Assembly (NCBI GenBank): GCA_030635565.1
Contig: DAOVYP010000166.1
Location: 1-5,761 of the forward strand
From: Spirochaeta sp.
GTDB taxonomy: Bacteria > Spirochaetota > Spirochaetia > DSM-2461
Reading direction: 5' to 3'
DNA length: 5,761 nt
A program made the translations under genes and the position numbers. Positions 1-5,761 of the stretch are shown piece by piece; position 1 is the stretch's first letter, and each line of letters opens with the position of its first letter. The notes under the pieces were generated by a model. The model saw only the letters and a list, made by a program, of their open reading frames with translations. It did no database searches and was not told where the DNA came from.

Positions 1-100
1 GCTCCGAAGCCTCAGAAATCCGAGTCAGTATAAAAACCGTTACCGCCGTCACCAGAAAGATTCCAAGGACAATTACGGCTATAGTCAGAACTCTTCTCAT
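1..100 (-). CDS. Partial gene: N-terminus of a membrane-anchored or secreted protein
   Basis: Only the first 33 codons are in the window; the gene runs off the left edge. The start is the ATG read leftward from 100. The peptide begins MRRVL, followed by an uninterrupted hydrophobic stretch at about residues 5-27 (Ile, Val, Leu, Phe, Ala, Thr) and then polar residues (TRISEASE). This is the pattern of an N-terminal signal anchor with positive residues on the cytoplasmic side; no lipobox cysteine or clear signal-peptidase site is visible. A GGTGGTG purine-rich stretch lies a little too far upstream to be a good Shine-Dalgarno site. The gene is divergent from the ornithine carbamoyltransferase gene. 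The family cannot be told from so short a piece. That it is a real gene is inferred from the start codon, the anchor pattern and an open frame to the edge. Confidence 0.55.
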   Translation of the reverse strand, partial: MRRVLTIAVIVLGIFLVTAVTVFILTRISEASE

Positions 101-156
101 GTTTACATTCACACCACCATCATATCCGCTTGATCGCCATGAAGAAACCATGCAGC

Positions 157-168
157 CGGACTAGTCCG
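157..168. repeat. Perfect 12-bp palindrome in the divergent intergenic gap
   Basis: CGGACTAGTCCG reads the same on both strands. It lies between the leftward anchored-protein gene (start at 100) and the argF start at 211. The position fits an operator for either gene, but it does not resemble the AT-rich ArgR box, and chance occurrence is possible. No convincing -35/-10 pair for argF was found around it. Confidence 0.35.
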
Positions 169-210
169 TTCCCGACCTTGGGGTTATCATCCATATTCAG
201 AGGTAACCAC

Positions 211-1206
211 ATGCCCGTCAATCTTAATGGCCGATCCCTGCTGACCCTGCGCGACTTCACTCCGGATGAGATCAGGTATCTTATCAATCTATCCATGGAC
301 CTCAAAGCAAAAAAACGTTCCGGTATCCACGGAAATACTCTGGAAGGCAAGAACATTGTCCTTATTTTCGAGAAAGCCTCTACACGTACCCGCTGTGCTT
401 TCGAGGTGGCCGCATATGATGAGGGAGGAAATGTTACATTCCTCACCAACAGCCAGATGGGAGTAAAAGAATCCATCGAGGATACAGCCAGGGTACTCGG
501 CAGGTATTACGACGGAATAGAGTTCCGGGGCTACCGGCAGGAGACGGTGGATAATCTGGCCCGCCATGCCGGAGTTCCGGTCTGGAACGGCCTGACCGAT
601 CTCTATCATCCCACTCAAATTCTGGCCGACCTGATGACGATGCAGGAACAATTGAAGAAGCCCTTTCAGAATATGAAGCTCTGCTTTGTCGGAGATGCCC
701 GGAACAATATGGGAAATTCCCTGATGATCGGTGCTGCCAAGATGGGTATGAAATTCACATCAATTGCGCCGCCGTCCCTGTTCCCGAGTGAGGATATCGT
801 CAACTACGCCAGACAGGTGGCAACTGAAACCGGAGCCGTTATCGAAGTGACTGATGAAATCGGTGTGGGAGTCAAAGGATCTGACGCAGTTTATACAGAC
901 GTATGGGCGTCGCTGGGGGAAGAAGATAAATTCGCCGAACGTATCGCTCTTCTCCAGCCCTATCAGGTGAACAACGCTCTGATGAATAAAACCGGAAATC
1001 CCGAAACTCTTTTCATGCACTGCCTGCCGTCCTTCCATGATACGAACACTCAAATCGGTATCACTGTGAAAGAAAAACACGATCTTGATTCCATGGAAGT
1101 GACTGACGGTGTGTTCCGTTCCCGTAACTCGGTGGTGTACGACCAGGCGGAAAACCGGATGCACACTATCAAAGCCGTGATGGTGGCCACCTGCGGTAAA
1201 CTCTAG
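211..1206 (+). CDS. argF: Ornithine carbamoyltransferase
   Basis: The enzyme transfers the carbamoyl group of carbamoyl phosphate to ornithine, giving citrulline and phosphate, in the cytoplasm. The protein is 331 residues, the usual length for the long E. coli ArgF/ArcB type. Visible motifs are the carbamoyl-phosphate loop FEKASTRTR (53-61, STRTR at 57-61), HPTQ (133-136), the ornithine-site stretch GDARNNMGNS (161-170), D230 and S234, and HCLPSF (270-275) with the catalytic-site cysteine C271. The C-terminus DQAENRMHTIKAVMVAT is typical. The frame is open upstream to an ATG at 130, but the extra 27 residues match nothing in the family. The ATG at 211 has a GAGG site 7 nt upstream and starts where homologues start. 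The usual SMG loop reads SLG (234-236), and HCLPAF reads HCLPSF. Sequence alone cannot separate anabolic ArgF from catabolic ArcB; no arcA or arcC is in view, so argF is the default. alr follows by 15 nt. Confidence 0.95.
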   Translation: MPVNLNGRSLLTLRDFTPDEIRYLINLSMDLKAKKRSGIHGNTLEGKNIVLIFEKASTRTRCAFEVAAYDEGGNVTFLTNSQMGVKESIEDTARVLGRYYDGIEFRGYRQETVDNLARHAGVPVWNGLTDLYHPTQILADLMTMQEQLKKPFQNMKLCFVGDARNNMGNSLMIGAAKMGMKFTSIAPPSLFPSEDIVNYARQVATETGAVIEVTDEIGVGVKGSDAVYTDVWASLGEEDKFAERIALLQPYQVNNALMNKTGNPETLFMHCLPSFHDTNTQIGITVKEKHDLDSMEVTDGVFRSRNSVVYDQAENRMHTIKAVMVATCGKL

Positions 1207-1209
1207 GAG
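1205..1209 (+). promoter_or_regulatory. Shine-Dalgarno of alr overlapping the argF stop
   Basis: AGGAG begins inside the TAG stop of the upstream gene. It lies 12 nt before the ATG at 1222 and directly abuts a TTG at 1210. The TTG is too close to be used, so this site decides for the ATG despite slightly long spacing. The overlap implies translation of alr from the same mRNA as argF. Confidence 0.6.
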
Positions 1210-1221
1210 TTGAAAGCGGAT

Positions 1222-2352
1222 ATGGCGGAGATTATCAGAGCCACCCGGGCGATCATTCACCTTGACGCCCTCAAGGCGAACCTCGATAACATCAGGAATG
1301 TGATTCCAGCCGGAACTGCAGTCTGCGCCGCCGTCAAGGCCAATGCCTACGGCCATGGGGTTCTGCCTGTAGCCCGGACCCTTCGCGATTCCGGGGTTGA
1401 AGTACTGGGTGTCTCCTCCCCCTTTGAAGGACAGGAACTCCGGGATGGAAGTGATAAGGGGAGAATCCTTCTCCTTGTGCCCACAGTGCCTGAGGAAATT
1501 CCGCTGACTCTTGCCGCCGGGCTGGAACTCATGGTGACCGGCGAAACATATCTACAGTCCCTGGAAGAGGCTCTGACCGGTATGCCGGAAGCCGGACCGG
1601 TCTCAGTTCATCTGAAGGTGGACACCGGTATGGGCCGGGTGGGCTGCCGACCCGAAGAAGCTGTCGGCCTGGCCCGTAAAATCACCGCCCATCCCCATAT
1701 GGTCCTCACCGGGATCACCACACACTTTCCCTCTGCGGATTCAGATGTACCGGAAGATATCGCATTCACAAGGAAACAGGCTGAGCGCCTGAAAGCGGTG
1801 GTGGAAGAAATCCGCTCGGCAGGTATTGATCCCGGTGTCATTCATGCCGCCAACTCCGGCGGGATCGCTTTGAGTCCCGAAACCGCATTCGATATGGTGC
1901 GGCCCGGGATCGCCCTGTACGGATACGGCGCGCCCATTCGTCAAGGGCGCCCCCTGAAACCAGTGATGGAGCTGAAGACACGAATCACGGCACTCAAGAA
2001 AGTTCCTCCCGGAACAACGGTTTCCTACGGCCGTACCTGGAAATCATCAAGTGAGTGCTGGATTGCGACTCTTCCCGTCGGATATGCCGACGGCTATTCC
2101 CACCTGCTCTCGAATCGGGCCCGGGTACTGATAGCAGGTAAACGCCATCCTGTAGCGGGAACGGTCTGCATGGATCAGTTGATGGTGGATCTGGGACAGG
2201 ATACCGATGTACGCCTCCATGACGAGGTGGTCCTTTTCGGACCGGATCCGGAGGGTCCCGATGCCGAGGAACTGGCTGATATCATCGGTACGATTTCCTA
2301 TGAGATTACATGCGGCATCAGCGCCAGAGTCCCAAGAGTTTACATCGATTAG
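1222..2352 (+). CDS. alr: Alanine racemase (PLP-dependent)
   Basis: Interconverts L- and D-alanine, supplying D-alanine for peptidoglycan; cytoplasmic homodimer. From the ATG at 1222 the protein is 376 residues, normal for the family. The N-terminal TIM-barrel carries the PLP lysine in AVKANAYGHG (K39). LKVDTGMGRVG (131-141) has K132, equivalent to the lysine carbamylated in Geobacillus Alr, and R139. HAANSGG (208-214) and RPGIALYG (227-234, with R227 near the PLP ring nitrogen) follow. The C-terminal beta domain carries the second catalytic base in VSYGRTW (Y269), PVGYADGY (285-292), CMDQ (316-319, the Met-Asp of the substrate entrance) and the closing SARVPRVYID. All key residues are present, so the enzyme should be active. 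A TTG four codons earlier is in frame but directly abuts the AGGAG site. It lies 15 nt after argF and is probably cotranscribed. No signal peptide is seen, which argues against a periplasmic broad-spectrum racemase. Confidence 0.95.
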   Translation: MAEIIRATRAIIHLDALKANLDNIRNVIPAGTAVCAAVKANAYGHGVLPVARTLRDSGVEVLGVSSPFEGQELRDGSDKGRILLLVPTVPEEIPLTLAAGLELMVTGETYLQSLEEALTGMPEAGPVSVHLKVDTGMGRVGCRPEEAVGLARKITAHPHMVLTGITTHFPSADSDVPEDIAFTRKQAERLKAVVEEIRSAGIDPGVIHAANSGGIALSPETAFDMVRPGIALYGYGAPIRQGRPLKPVMELKTRITALKKVPPGTTVSYGRTWKSSSECWIATLPVGYADGYSHLLSNRARVLIAGKRHPVAGTVCMDQLMVDLGQDTDVRLHDEVVLFGPDPEGPDAEELADIIGTISYEITCGISARVPRVYID

Positions 2353-2388
2353 AGTGCTCCCCACCTGTCTCAACATATTCTCATTGCA

Positions 2389-2405
2389 CTGAAAGGCCCT
2401 TTCAG
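2389..2405. terminator. Short hairpin between convergent alr and lysO
   Basis: CTGAAAGGCCCTTTCAG folds into a stem of seven pairs (CTGAAAG/CTTTCAG) with a GCC loop. It sits between the 3' ends of two convergent genes and covers the lysO stop codon (2402-2404). It could act in both directions, but neither side has a real T-tract, so it is a weak candidate or an mRNA 3'-end stabiliser rather than a textbook rho-independent terminator. Confidence 0.4.
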
Positions 2406-3334
2406 ATTGTCAGTATCAGGGTAATCATAAAAGGCGTCAGCAAGGTCAGTACAACGCCGCTGAACAGGGCAGGCACGGCCCAGGCCCGCCCGGCGCTCTG
2501 CACCGTGGCCGCCAGCGTGGTATCCATCGACGTCGCCCCACCGGCCGCCGCCGGTGCAGCCGGGCCGGCCGTTTTCACCAGCAGCGGTGCAAAAAGCAGC
2601 GTCAGGATTTCCCTGGATATGTTCGATAACAGGGCGACTGCCGCCCAGTCACTGCCGGAGAGCTCCCGTATCATCAGACTGGAAAGACTGTAATATCCAA
2701 AACCGGCCCCGACCGCCATGGATTCCCGGATCGTCAGGGACGGCCACAGGAGGGCCGTCACCAGGGTTCCCGACAGAGTCCCGATTACAATAGCCAGGGG
2801 AAGCAGTACCAGCCTGATGCCGTGTTTTTTTACCATGGTAAAGGCCGAAGGATCGGCGCCGGCTCCGATACCCACCAGGAACATAAGCAAATAAAGGACG
2901 GCGCTTGCCGGGTCGAAGGGAATTTCCGGAAGACCGGGTATCAGGGCTCCGGCCGGCAATCCCAGCATAAAAGCGGCAGCGGTGATGAAAGGAATCAGAC
3001 TTCCCGGAACCGTCTTCCATCTCCCGCTTCCGGATCCTCCGGCTGAAATGGCTCGTACAGGTACGATACTCATCCCCGGCCGTCCCACCATCAGCCTGGC
3101 GGCCAGGACACTGCCGATTATTGCCGCAACCGCCAGGACAAAACCCTTCACCCCCAGTACGGGCAGCTGGGCCAGTAGAACTCTGTCGCTCCCGATGCCG
3201 AACCCAAGAAGGAAGAGCAGAAGCCGGACGATCCATGTCGTGACCGGGTCCAGTATGGAAAACAGGCGGGGGCGGCCGCGGAGAACGAAACCGGCGGCCA
3301 TACCGGCGATCATGGCGAGTAATAAAGACAGCAT
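2402..3334 (-). CDS. lysO: LysO-family lysine exporter (formerly DUF340/YbjE)
   Basis: Inner-membrane protein of the family whose E. coli member exports L-lysine and gives resistance to the lysine analogue thialysine. The protein is 310 residues (E. coli LysO is about 300) and strongly hydrophobic, with roughly eight membrane segments separated by short loops. The N-terminal half (about 1-85) holds two to three segments. A polar linker with GGSGSGR lies at about 94-112, and the C-terminal half carries the recognisable family signatures: GFGYYSLSS (211-219), NISRE (238-242) and GATSMDTTL (266-274), then a final segment from about residue 288. These line up with GFGWYSLSG, NDLARE and GATSMDFTL as I recall them in E. 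coli YbjE. The ATG at 3334 gives the N-terminus expected for the family but has no clear Shine-Dalgarno. Convergent with alr. Lysine is the inferred substrate; another basic amino acid is possible. Confidence 0.88.
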   Translation of the reverse strand: MLSLLLAMIAGMAAGFVLRGRPRLFSILDPVTTWIVRLLLFLLGFGIGSDRVLLAQLPVLGVKGFVLAVAAIIGSVLAARLMVGRPGMSIVPVRAISAGGSGSGRWKTVPGSLIPFITAAAFMLGLPAGALIPGLPEIPFDPASAVLYLLMFLVGIGAGADPSAFTMVKKHGIRLVLLPLAIVIGTLSGTLVTALLWPSLTIRESMAVGAGFGYYSLSSLMIRELSGSDWAAVALLSNISREILTLLFAPLLVKTAGPAAPAAAGGATSMDTTLAATVQSAGRAWAVPALFSGVVLTLLTPFMITLILTI

Positions 3335-3394
3335 AATTTATTGATCTGTTATCCGGGGTCGGAGACACAATCTCTCAATGGGAACCATACCTCG

Positions 3395-3424
3395 ATTATA
3401 TCGCCCGGATCAGGGTATTGACCA
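3395..3424 (-). promoter_or_regulatory. Probable sigma70-type promoter for lysO
   Basis: Reading leftward, TGGTCA (3424-3419, 4 of 6 consensus bases) is followed after 18 nt by a perfect TATAAT (3400-3395). This puts the transcription start near 3388 and gives a leader of about 50 nt before the lysO ATG. That leader is too short for a lysine riboswitch, and no such fold is apparent. Confidence 0.6.
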
Positions 3425-3717
3425 CCGAGAGCCGACCGTTAATAACCTCAAGTCCCCGGGCTTAAAAGTTCGGGAGTAAAAAATGAGGGGCTGAAGTGGC
3501 AAAAACAGGTCAATTTCCGATACCGCCGAATACGGCAATTTTTTTCGCGCGTGTCAGCGAAACCCCGGTAATTGAATGAAGGAATTCTGAGCCAAATCGC
3601 TGCAAAATACTTCTTTGATTCCGACAATAATGAGCTGATGTTGTTCCCGAATGAAAAGTTTGTGAAGATTCAGGTTGGATTCCCGGACACTGAGCCACCT
3701 TATTCGGCTACTCACAA

Positions 3718-3741
3718 TATCAATGAAGGTATTCATTGATA
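3718..3741. repeat. Perfect inverted repeat, 10-bp arms, 4-nt loop
   Basis: The arms TATCAATGAA (3718-3727) and TTCATTGATA (3732-3741) are exact reverse complements separated by GGTA. No T-tract follows on either strand, so it is not a standard terminator. It could be an operator, a structured piece of an RNA, or part of a repetitive element. It is about 250 bp upstream of the next gene and 320 bp upstream of the lysO promoter, far for a simple operator. Confidence 0.7.
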
Positions 3742-3913
3742 CCGTTGGTTTCATTTCCGCAACCTGCGGGAAGCTGCGGCCAATTGAATCTTTCTCCACT
3801 GCACTTACTCAGGTTTTGAAATGACTCTAATTCCTCTCATTTGATTGGGGTAAAAGTTTAATTGTAAAAAATACAATAAATGCGACCGATAGCATAATTT
3901 TTCACGATTATTA

Positions 3914-3940
3914 TTGACGTTAATTGCCGCATGTTATACT
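3914..3940 (+). promoter_or_regulatory. Probable sigma70-type promoter for the small gene at 3994
   Basis: TTGACG (3914-3919, 5 of 6 consensus bases) and TATACT (3935-3940, 5 of 6) are separated by 15 nt, a little short. They lie in AT-rich DNA, and transcription would start near 3947, giving a leader of about 47 nt before the ATG at 3994. Confidence 0.6.
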
Positions 3941-3993
3941 TTTCAAACATAAGCATTGTTTTCAAGCTTATTTTAACCAGCAAGGAGCTATTT

Positions 3994-4314
3994 ATGGCAA
4001 GACCAAGAAAGACCCTCAAGTATGCAGATGTTTTGAATCCCCTCAGCGTTGACGATTTAAAACAACTGAAAAATGAGATCACCGCAGAGATCCGTATCAA
4101 GGAACGGGAAATAATCAAGGCAAAGACCGAAGAAAACGCCCGGAAAATCCGGGATAAAATCCGCATCGGTAATAGAGTCACTTTCAATCAGCGCGGCGCC
4201 GGAGGCGGATCGGTCAAAGCCGATGTTATCGGTATCTTCGCCGATAAGGTTCAAGTGGAAGTCGACGGACGAAAGCGTTCGGTTGCATTGATTCGCGTCG
4301 AGAGCGTCGATTAA
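3994..4314 (+). CDS. Small basic protein, helical N-terminus plus SH3/KOW-like C-terminus; function unknown
   Basis: A 106-residue soluble protein that I do not recognise as a named family. Residues 1-16 are basic (MARPRKTLKYADVL). About 18-57 should form a long, highly charged helix or coiled coil rich in Lys, Glu, Arg and Ile. From about 58 to 104 there is alternating beta pattern (IGNRVTF, ADVIGIF, KVQVEVDG, RSVALIRVE) with a glycine-rich turn GAGGGS at 68-73, the look of a small SH3-like or KOW barrel that often binds RNA, DNA or ribosomal partners. The frame is open upstream to an ATG at 3931, but that lies within the promoter region. The ATG at 3994 has AAGGAG (3982-3987) 6 nt upstream. 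With its own promoter and strong terminator the gene looks monocistronic and well expressed. Nucleic-acid binding is inference from charge and predicted fold only. Confidence 0.85.
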   Translation: MARPRKTLKYADVLNPLSVDDLKQLKNEITAEIRIKEREIIKAKTEENARKIRDKIRIGNRVTFNQRGAGGGSVKADVIGIFADKVQVEVDGRKRSVALIRVESVD

Positions 4315-4339
4315 AATAATTTACCATTTTGAAACATCG

Positions 4340-4366
4340 GACCGGCTCGAAAGAACCGGTCTTTTT
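4340..4366 (+). terminator. Rho-independent terminator of the small gene
   Basis: The stem GACCGG (4340-4345) pairs with CCGGTC (4356-4361). A C/A mismatch and two further pairs close a GAAA loop, and five Ts (4362-4366) follow directly. It starts 26 nt after the stop codon of the 106-residue protein gene and separates that gene from the reductase. Confidence 0.85.
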
Positions 4367-4383
4367 AGTTAATAATCATCCGT

Positions 4384-5357
4384 ATGTGTATACGAACAAT
4401 ACAATTGGGCCTTACGGGTCTTGATATCACAGTACTTGGATTCGGCGCCTGGGCCATCGGTGGTCAATGGGAATACGGCTGGGGGGAGCAGGACGATGAC
4501 GATTCCATTGCCACCATGCGTGCAGCCATCGAAAAAGGCATCAACTGGATAGATACCGCCCCGGCTTACGGGCTGGGACACTCCGAAGAATTAATCGGAC
4601 GCATGCTCAAAGAGCTGCCGGCTTCGGAAAAGCCGCTGATTTTCACCAAATGCGGCCTGATCTGGAATGAAAGCACCGGGAAAGTACTTTCCGATATATC
4701 GCCTGTCTCGATCCGCAGAGAAGTCGAGACGAGTCTGCGCCGCCTGAAAGTTGATGTCATCGATTTGTATCAGATTCATTTGCCCGTCCCCGATACGGAG
4801 ATTGAAGCTGCATGGGAAACCATGGCGGATTTAAAAAAAACTGGAAAAGTCCGGCATATCGGTGTCTCCAATTTTCGGTTTCTCAGTTGGAGCGTGCTTC
4901 ATCCATCGCTCCGGTGGAGACCCTCCAACCGGAATATTCACTGCTTGCCAGAGATATTGAAACGGAGATTCTTCCCTGGTGCGCTGTACACAATACGGGC
5001 GTTATCTGCTATTCACCCATGGGCTCGGGAATGCTCAGCGGTAAAATGACCCGGGAGCGGATCGCCGCCCTGCCCGACGATGACTGGCGTAAAGCCAAAA
5101 GCGATATGCTGAAAGAACCTCATCTATCCTATAACCTCGCCCTGGTTGATGAACTCAAAAAAATCGGCGATCCATACGGCCGAAGTGCCGGTGAAATCGC
5201 CATCGCCTGGGTGCTCTCGAAATCTGAGGTTTCTGCTGCCATCACCGGCATGCGTCATCCCGGACAAACGTCCATCACTGCTGCAGCCGACGTGATTCTC
5301 GACGATAATGACCTGGATAAAATCAACCGGTTTTTTAAGGAGAATTCGATATCATGA
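4384..5357 (+). pseudogene. Aldo/keto reductase, split by a one-base frameshift
   Basis: NAD(P)H-dependent oxidoreductase family with a TIM-barrel fold; physiological substrate unknown. Frame one runs from the ATG at 4384 and contains LGFGAWAIGG (18-27) and the complete catalytic tetrad: D57 and Y62 in WIDTAPAYG, K89 in FTKCG, and H132 in LYQIHLP. Family similarity ends at GKVRHIGVSNF (154-164); the remainder to the stop at 5049 is out of frame. The missing part continues in the -1 frame from FSVSQLERA to 5357, with QPEYSLL, YSPMGSGMLSGK, the helix GEIAIAWVL and the cofactor-binding segment ITGMRHPGQ. Joined, it would be about 324 residues, the usual length. Restoring one T in the run at 4872-4875 heals the frame, so a recent mutation or a sequencing error is likely. 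No Shine-Dalgarno precedes the ATG; AATAAT (4371-4376), 7 nt before it, could be a -10 box for a leaderless mRNA. Confidence 0.88.
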
Positions 5358-5366
5358 TAATGAAAG

Positions 5367-5761
5367 CTACTCCAGTCGCCGCAGGCGGTCTCTGAGGCGG
5401 GCGGCTCTTTCATAATCCTCTTTGTCTACCGCCTTGGAGAGCTCATCGGTGAGGCGTTCCTTAAAACCTTTCGGGCCATGTTGACTGGAATCAGCGTCCC
5501 GGACCTGGGAGAGAACCCGGGACAGGTGTTGAAGTGAACGGAGCTTTTCGAATTCAAAAATGGGGGTGGACACGGGTGGTAATGCTTCGATGTCCTTCCT
5601 CCCCTTTTCCAATTCCTCCATGGCTCGGTCCGTTTTATCATCCGCCAATTGGATCATGGCCCTTGAGATGGCGTTCATTCTCCGGATATAGGGCCGGTAC
5701 TGCAGCATTTCTGTCTGATTCTCGCTTTTATAGTGCTGTTCCAGAAGCCTGCTGATTTTCA
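5367..5761 (-). CDS. UVR (UvrB/UvrC) motif protein, 5' end at or beyond the right edge
   Basis: The frame stays open to the window edge. The last partial codon is NTG, so the start may be exactly there (giving 131 residues) or further out; the internal ATG at 5708 is less likely because KISRLLEQHYKSENQTE before it is in the same helical style. The protein looks mostly alpha-helical and charged. Its last 26 residues (ELSKAVDKEDYERAARLRDRLRRLE) match the UVR motif, the helical hairpin through which UvrB and UvrC interact, also found in McsA and ClpC-type proteins. No nuclease, helicase or zinc-binding cysteine pattern is visible, so this is not UvrB or UvrC itself. A role in protein contact, perhaps in DNA repair or proteolysis, is inference. 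It is convergent with the reductase gene, 9 nt between stops. Confidence 0.75.
   Translation of the reverse strand, partial: KISRLLEQHYKSENQTEMLQYRPYIRRMNAISRAMIQLADDKTDRAMEELEKGRKDIEALPPVSTPIFEFEKLRSLQHLSRVLSQVRDADSSQHGPKGFKERLTDELSKAVDKEDYERAARLRDRLRRLE

Larger units (their letters stand above)
3335..3993. other. About 660-bp stretch without a convincing gene
   Basis: The left end holds the lysO promoter. At 3525-3545 a weak 4-bp GCCG/CGGC hairpin is followed by seven Ts. From 3572 to 3739 there is a 55-codon plus-strand open stretch from a TTG, with no Shine-Dalgarno and a stop codon immediately before it. Two overlapping minus-strand open frames (3510-3698 and 3554-3799) cover the same bases and have no recognisable domain or ribosome site. 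A perfect inverted repeat lies at 3718-3741. The right end (about 3840-3993) is strongly AT-rich and carries the promoter of the next gene. The stretch may be decayed coding sequence, an unannotated small RNA locus, or plain intergenic DNA; the sequence alone does not decide. Confidence 0.6.

Noticed and set aside
130..210. 27-codon N-terminal extension of ornithine carbamoyltransferase from an ATG at 130
   Set aside because: The residues match nothing in the family, and the ATG at 211 has its own ribosome site and gives the standard length.
1210..1221. TTG at 1210 as the start of alanine racemase
   Set aside because: It directly abuts the Shine-Dalgarno, leaving no spacing; the ATG at 1222 puts the PLP lysine at the usual position 39.
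760..1356. 198-codon minus-strand open frame
   Set aside because: It is antisense to argF and the start of alr, both unmistakable; His- and Ser-rich shadow composition.
2649..3368. 239-codon minus-strand open frame overlapping lysO
   Set aside because: It is an Arg/Pro/Gly-rich shadow in another frame of the clearly recognisable exporter.
3335..3390. Lysine riboswitch upstream of the lysine exporter
   Set aside because: With the predicted promoter the leader is only about 50 nt, and no L-box-like fold is apparent.
3453..3474. Hairpin CCCGGGC/GTTCGGG upstream of lysO
   Set aside because: It relies on two G-T pairs, has a tiny loop and no T-tract, so it is too weak to call.
3525..3545. Hairpin GCCG/CGGC followed by seven Ts as a terminator
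   Set aside because: The stem has only four pairs, and no plus-strand gene lies just upstream to be terminated.
3554..3799. 81-codon minus-strand open frame in the gap, considered as a transposase remnant
   Set aside because: No ribosome binding site, no catalytic motif or recognisable domain, and no terminal inverted repeats around it.
3858..4187. 109-codon minus-strand open frame
   Set aside because: It lies antisense over the promoter and first half of the 106-residue protein gene, which has far better start, terminator and composition.

Overview
The window reads as ordinary bacterial chromosome of middling GC content. It is densely coded, with short gaps and both strands used. It suggests an anaerobe or facultative anaerobe of uncertain phylum. 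A spirochaete or a similar Gram-negative lineage is possible, but that is only an impression from protein style (a UVR-motif helical protein, a LysO exporter, a long E. coli-type OTCase); no marker gene fixes it. No rRNA, tRNA, CRISPR array, complete insertion sequence or phage gene was seen.

Left part (1-2352). The 5' end of a leftward gene for a membrane-anchored protein enters from the left edge. Divergent to it is a two-gene unit on the plus strand: ornithine carbamoyltransferase (argF, or arcB if catabolic), then alanine racemase (alr) 15 nt later, whose ribosome binding site overlaps the argF stop codon. The gap between the divergent genes holds a perfect 12-bp palindrome.

Middle (2353-3993). 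Convergent with alr, and sharing a short 3' hairpin region with it, lies a leftward LysO-family lysine exporter with a good sigma70-type promoter upstream. Then follow about 660 bp with no convincing gene. This stretch holds the lysO promoter, a perfect 10-bp-arm inverted repeat and a 55-codon open stretch that may be debris.

Right part (3994-5761). A small monocistronic gene with its own promoter, Shine-Dalgarno and rho-independent terminator encodes a 106-residue basic protein: a helical N-terminal half plus a small beta-rich, SH3/KOW-like C-terminal half, with no function I can name. Next is an aldo/keto reductase with all catalytic residues, split by a one-base deletion in a T-run. Convergent with it, 9 nt away, is a leftward gene running off the right edge that ends in a UvrB/UvrC (UVR) motif.

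How they fit: argF makes citrulline from ornithine, alr makes D-alanine for peptidoglycan, and lysO exports lysine, so the left half has a loose theme of basic amino acids and cell-wall amino-acid supply. No multi-gene novel system is evident. The best leads are the reductase frameshift, the uncharacterised 106-residue protein, and the inverted repeat in the gene-free gap.
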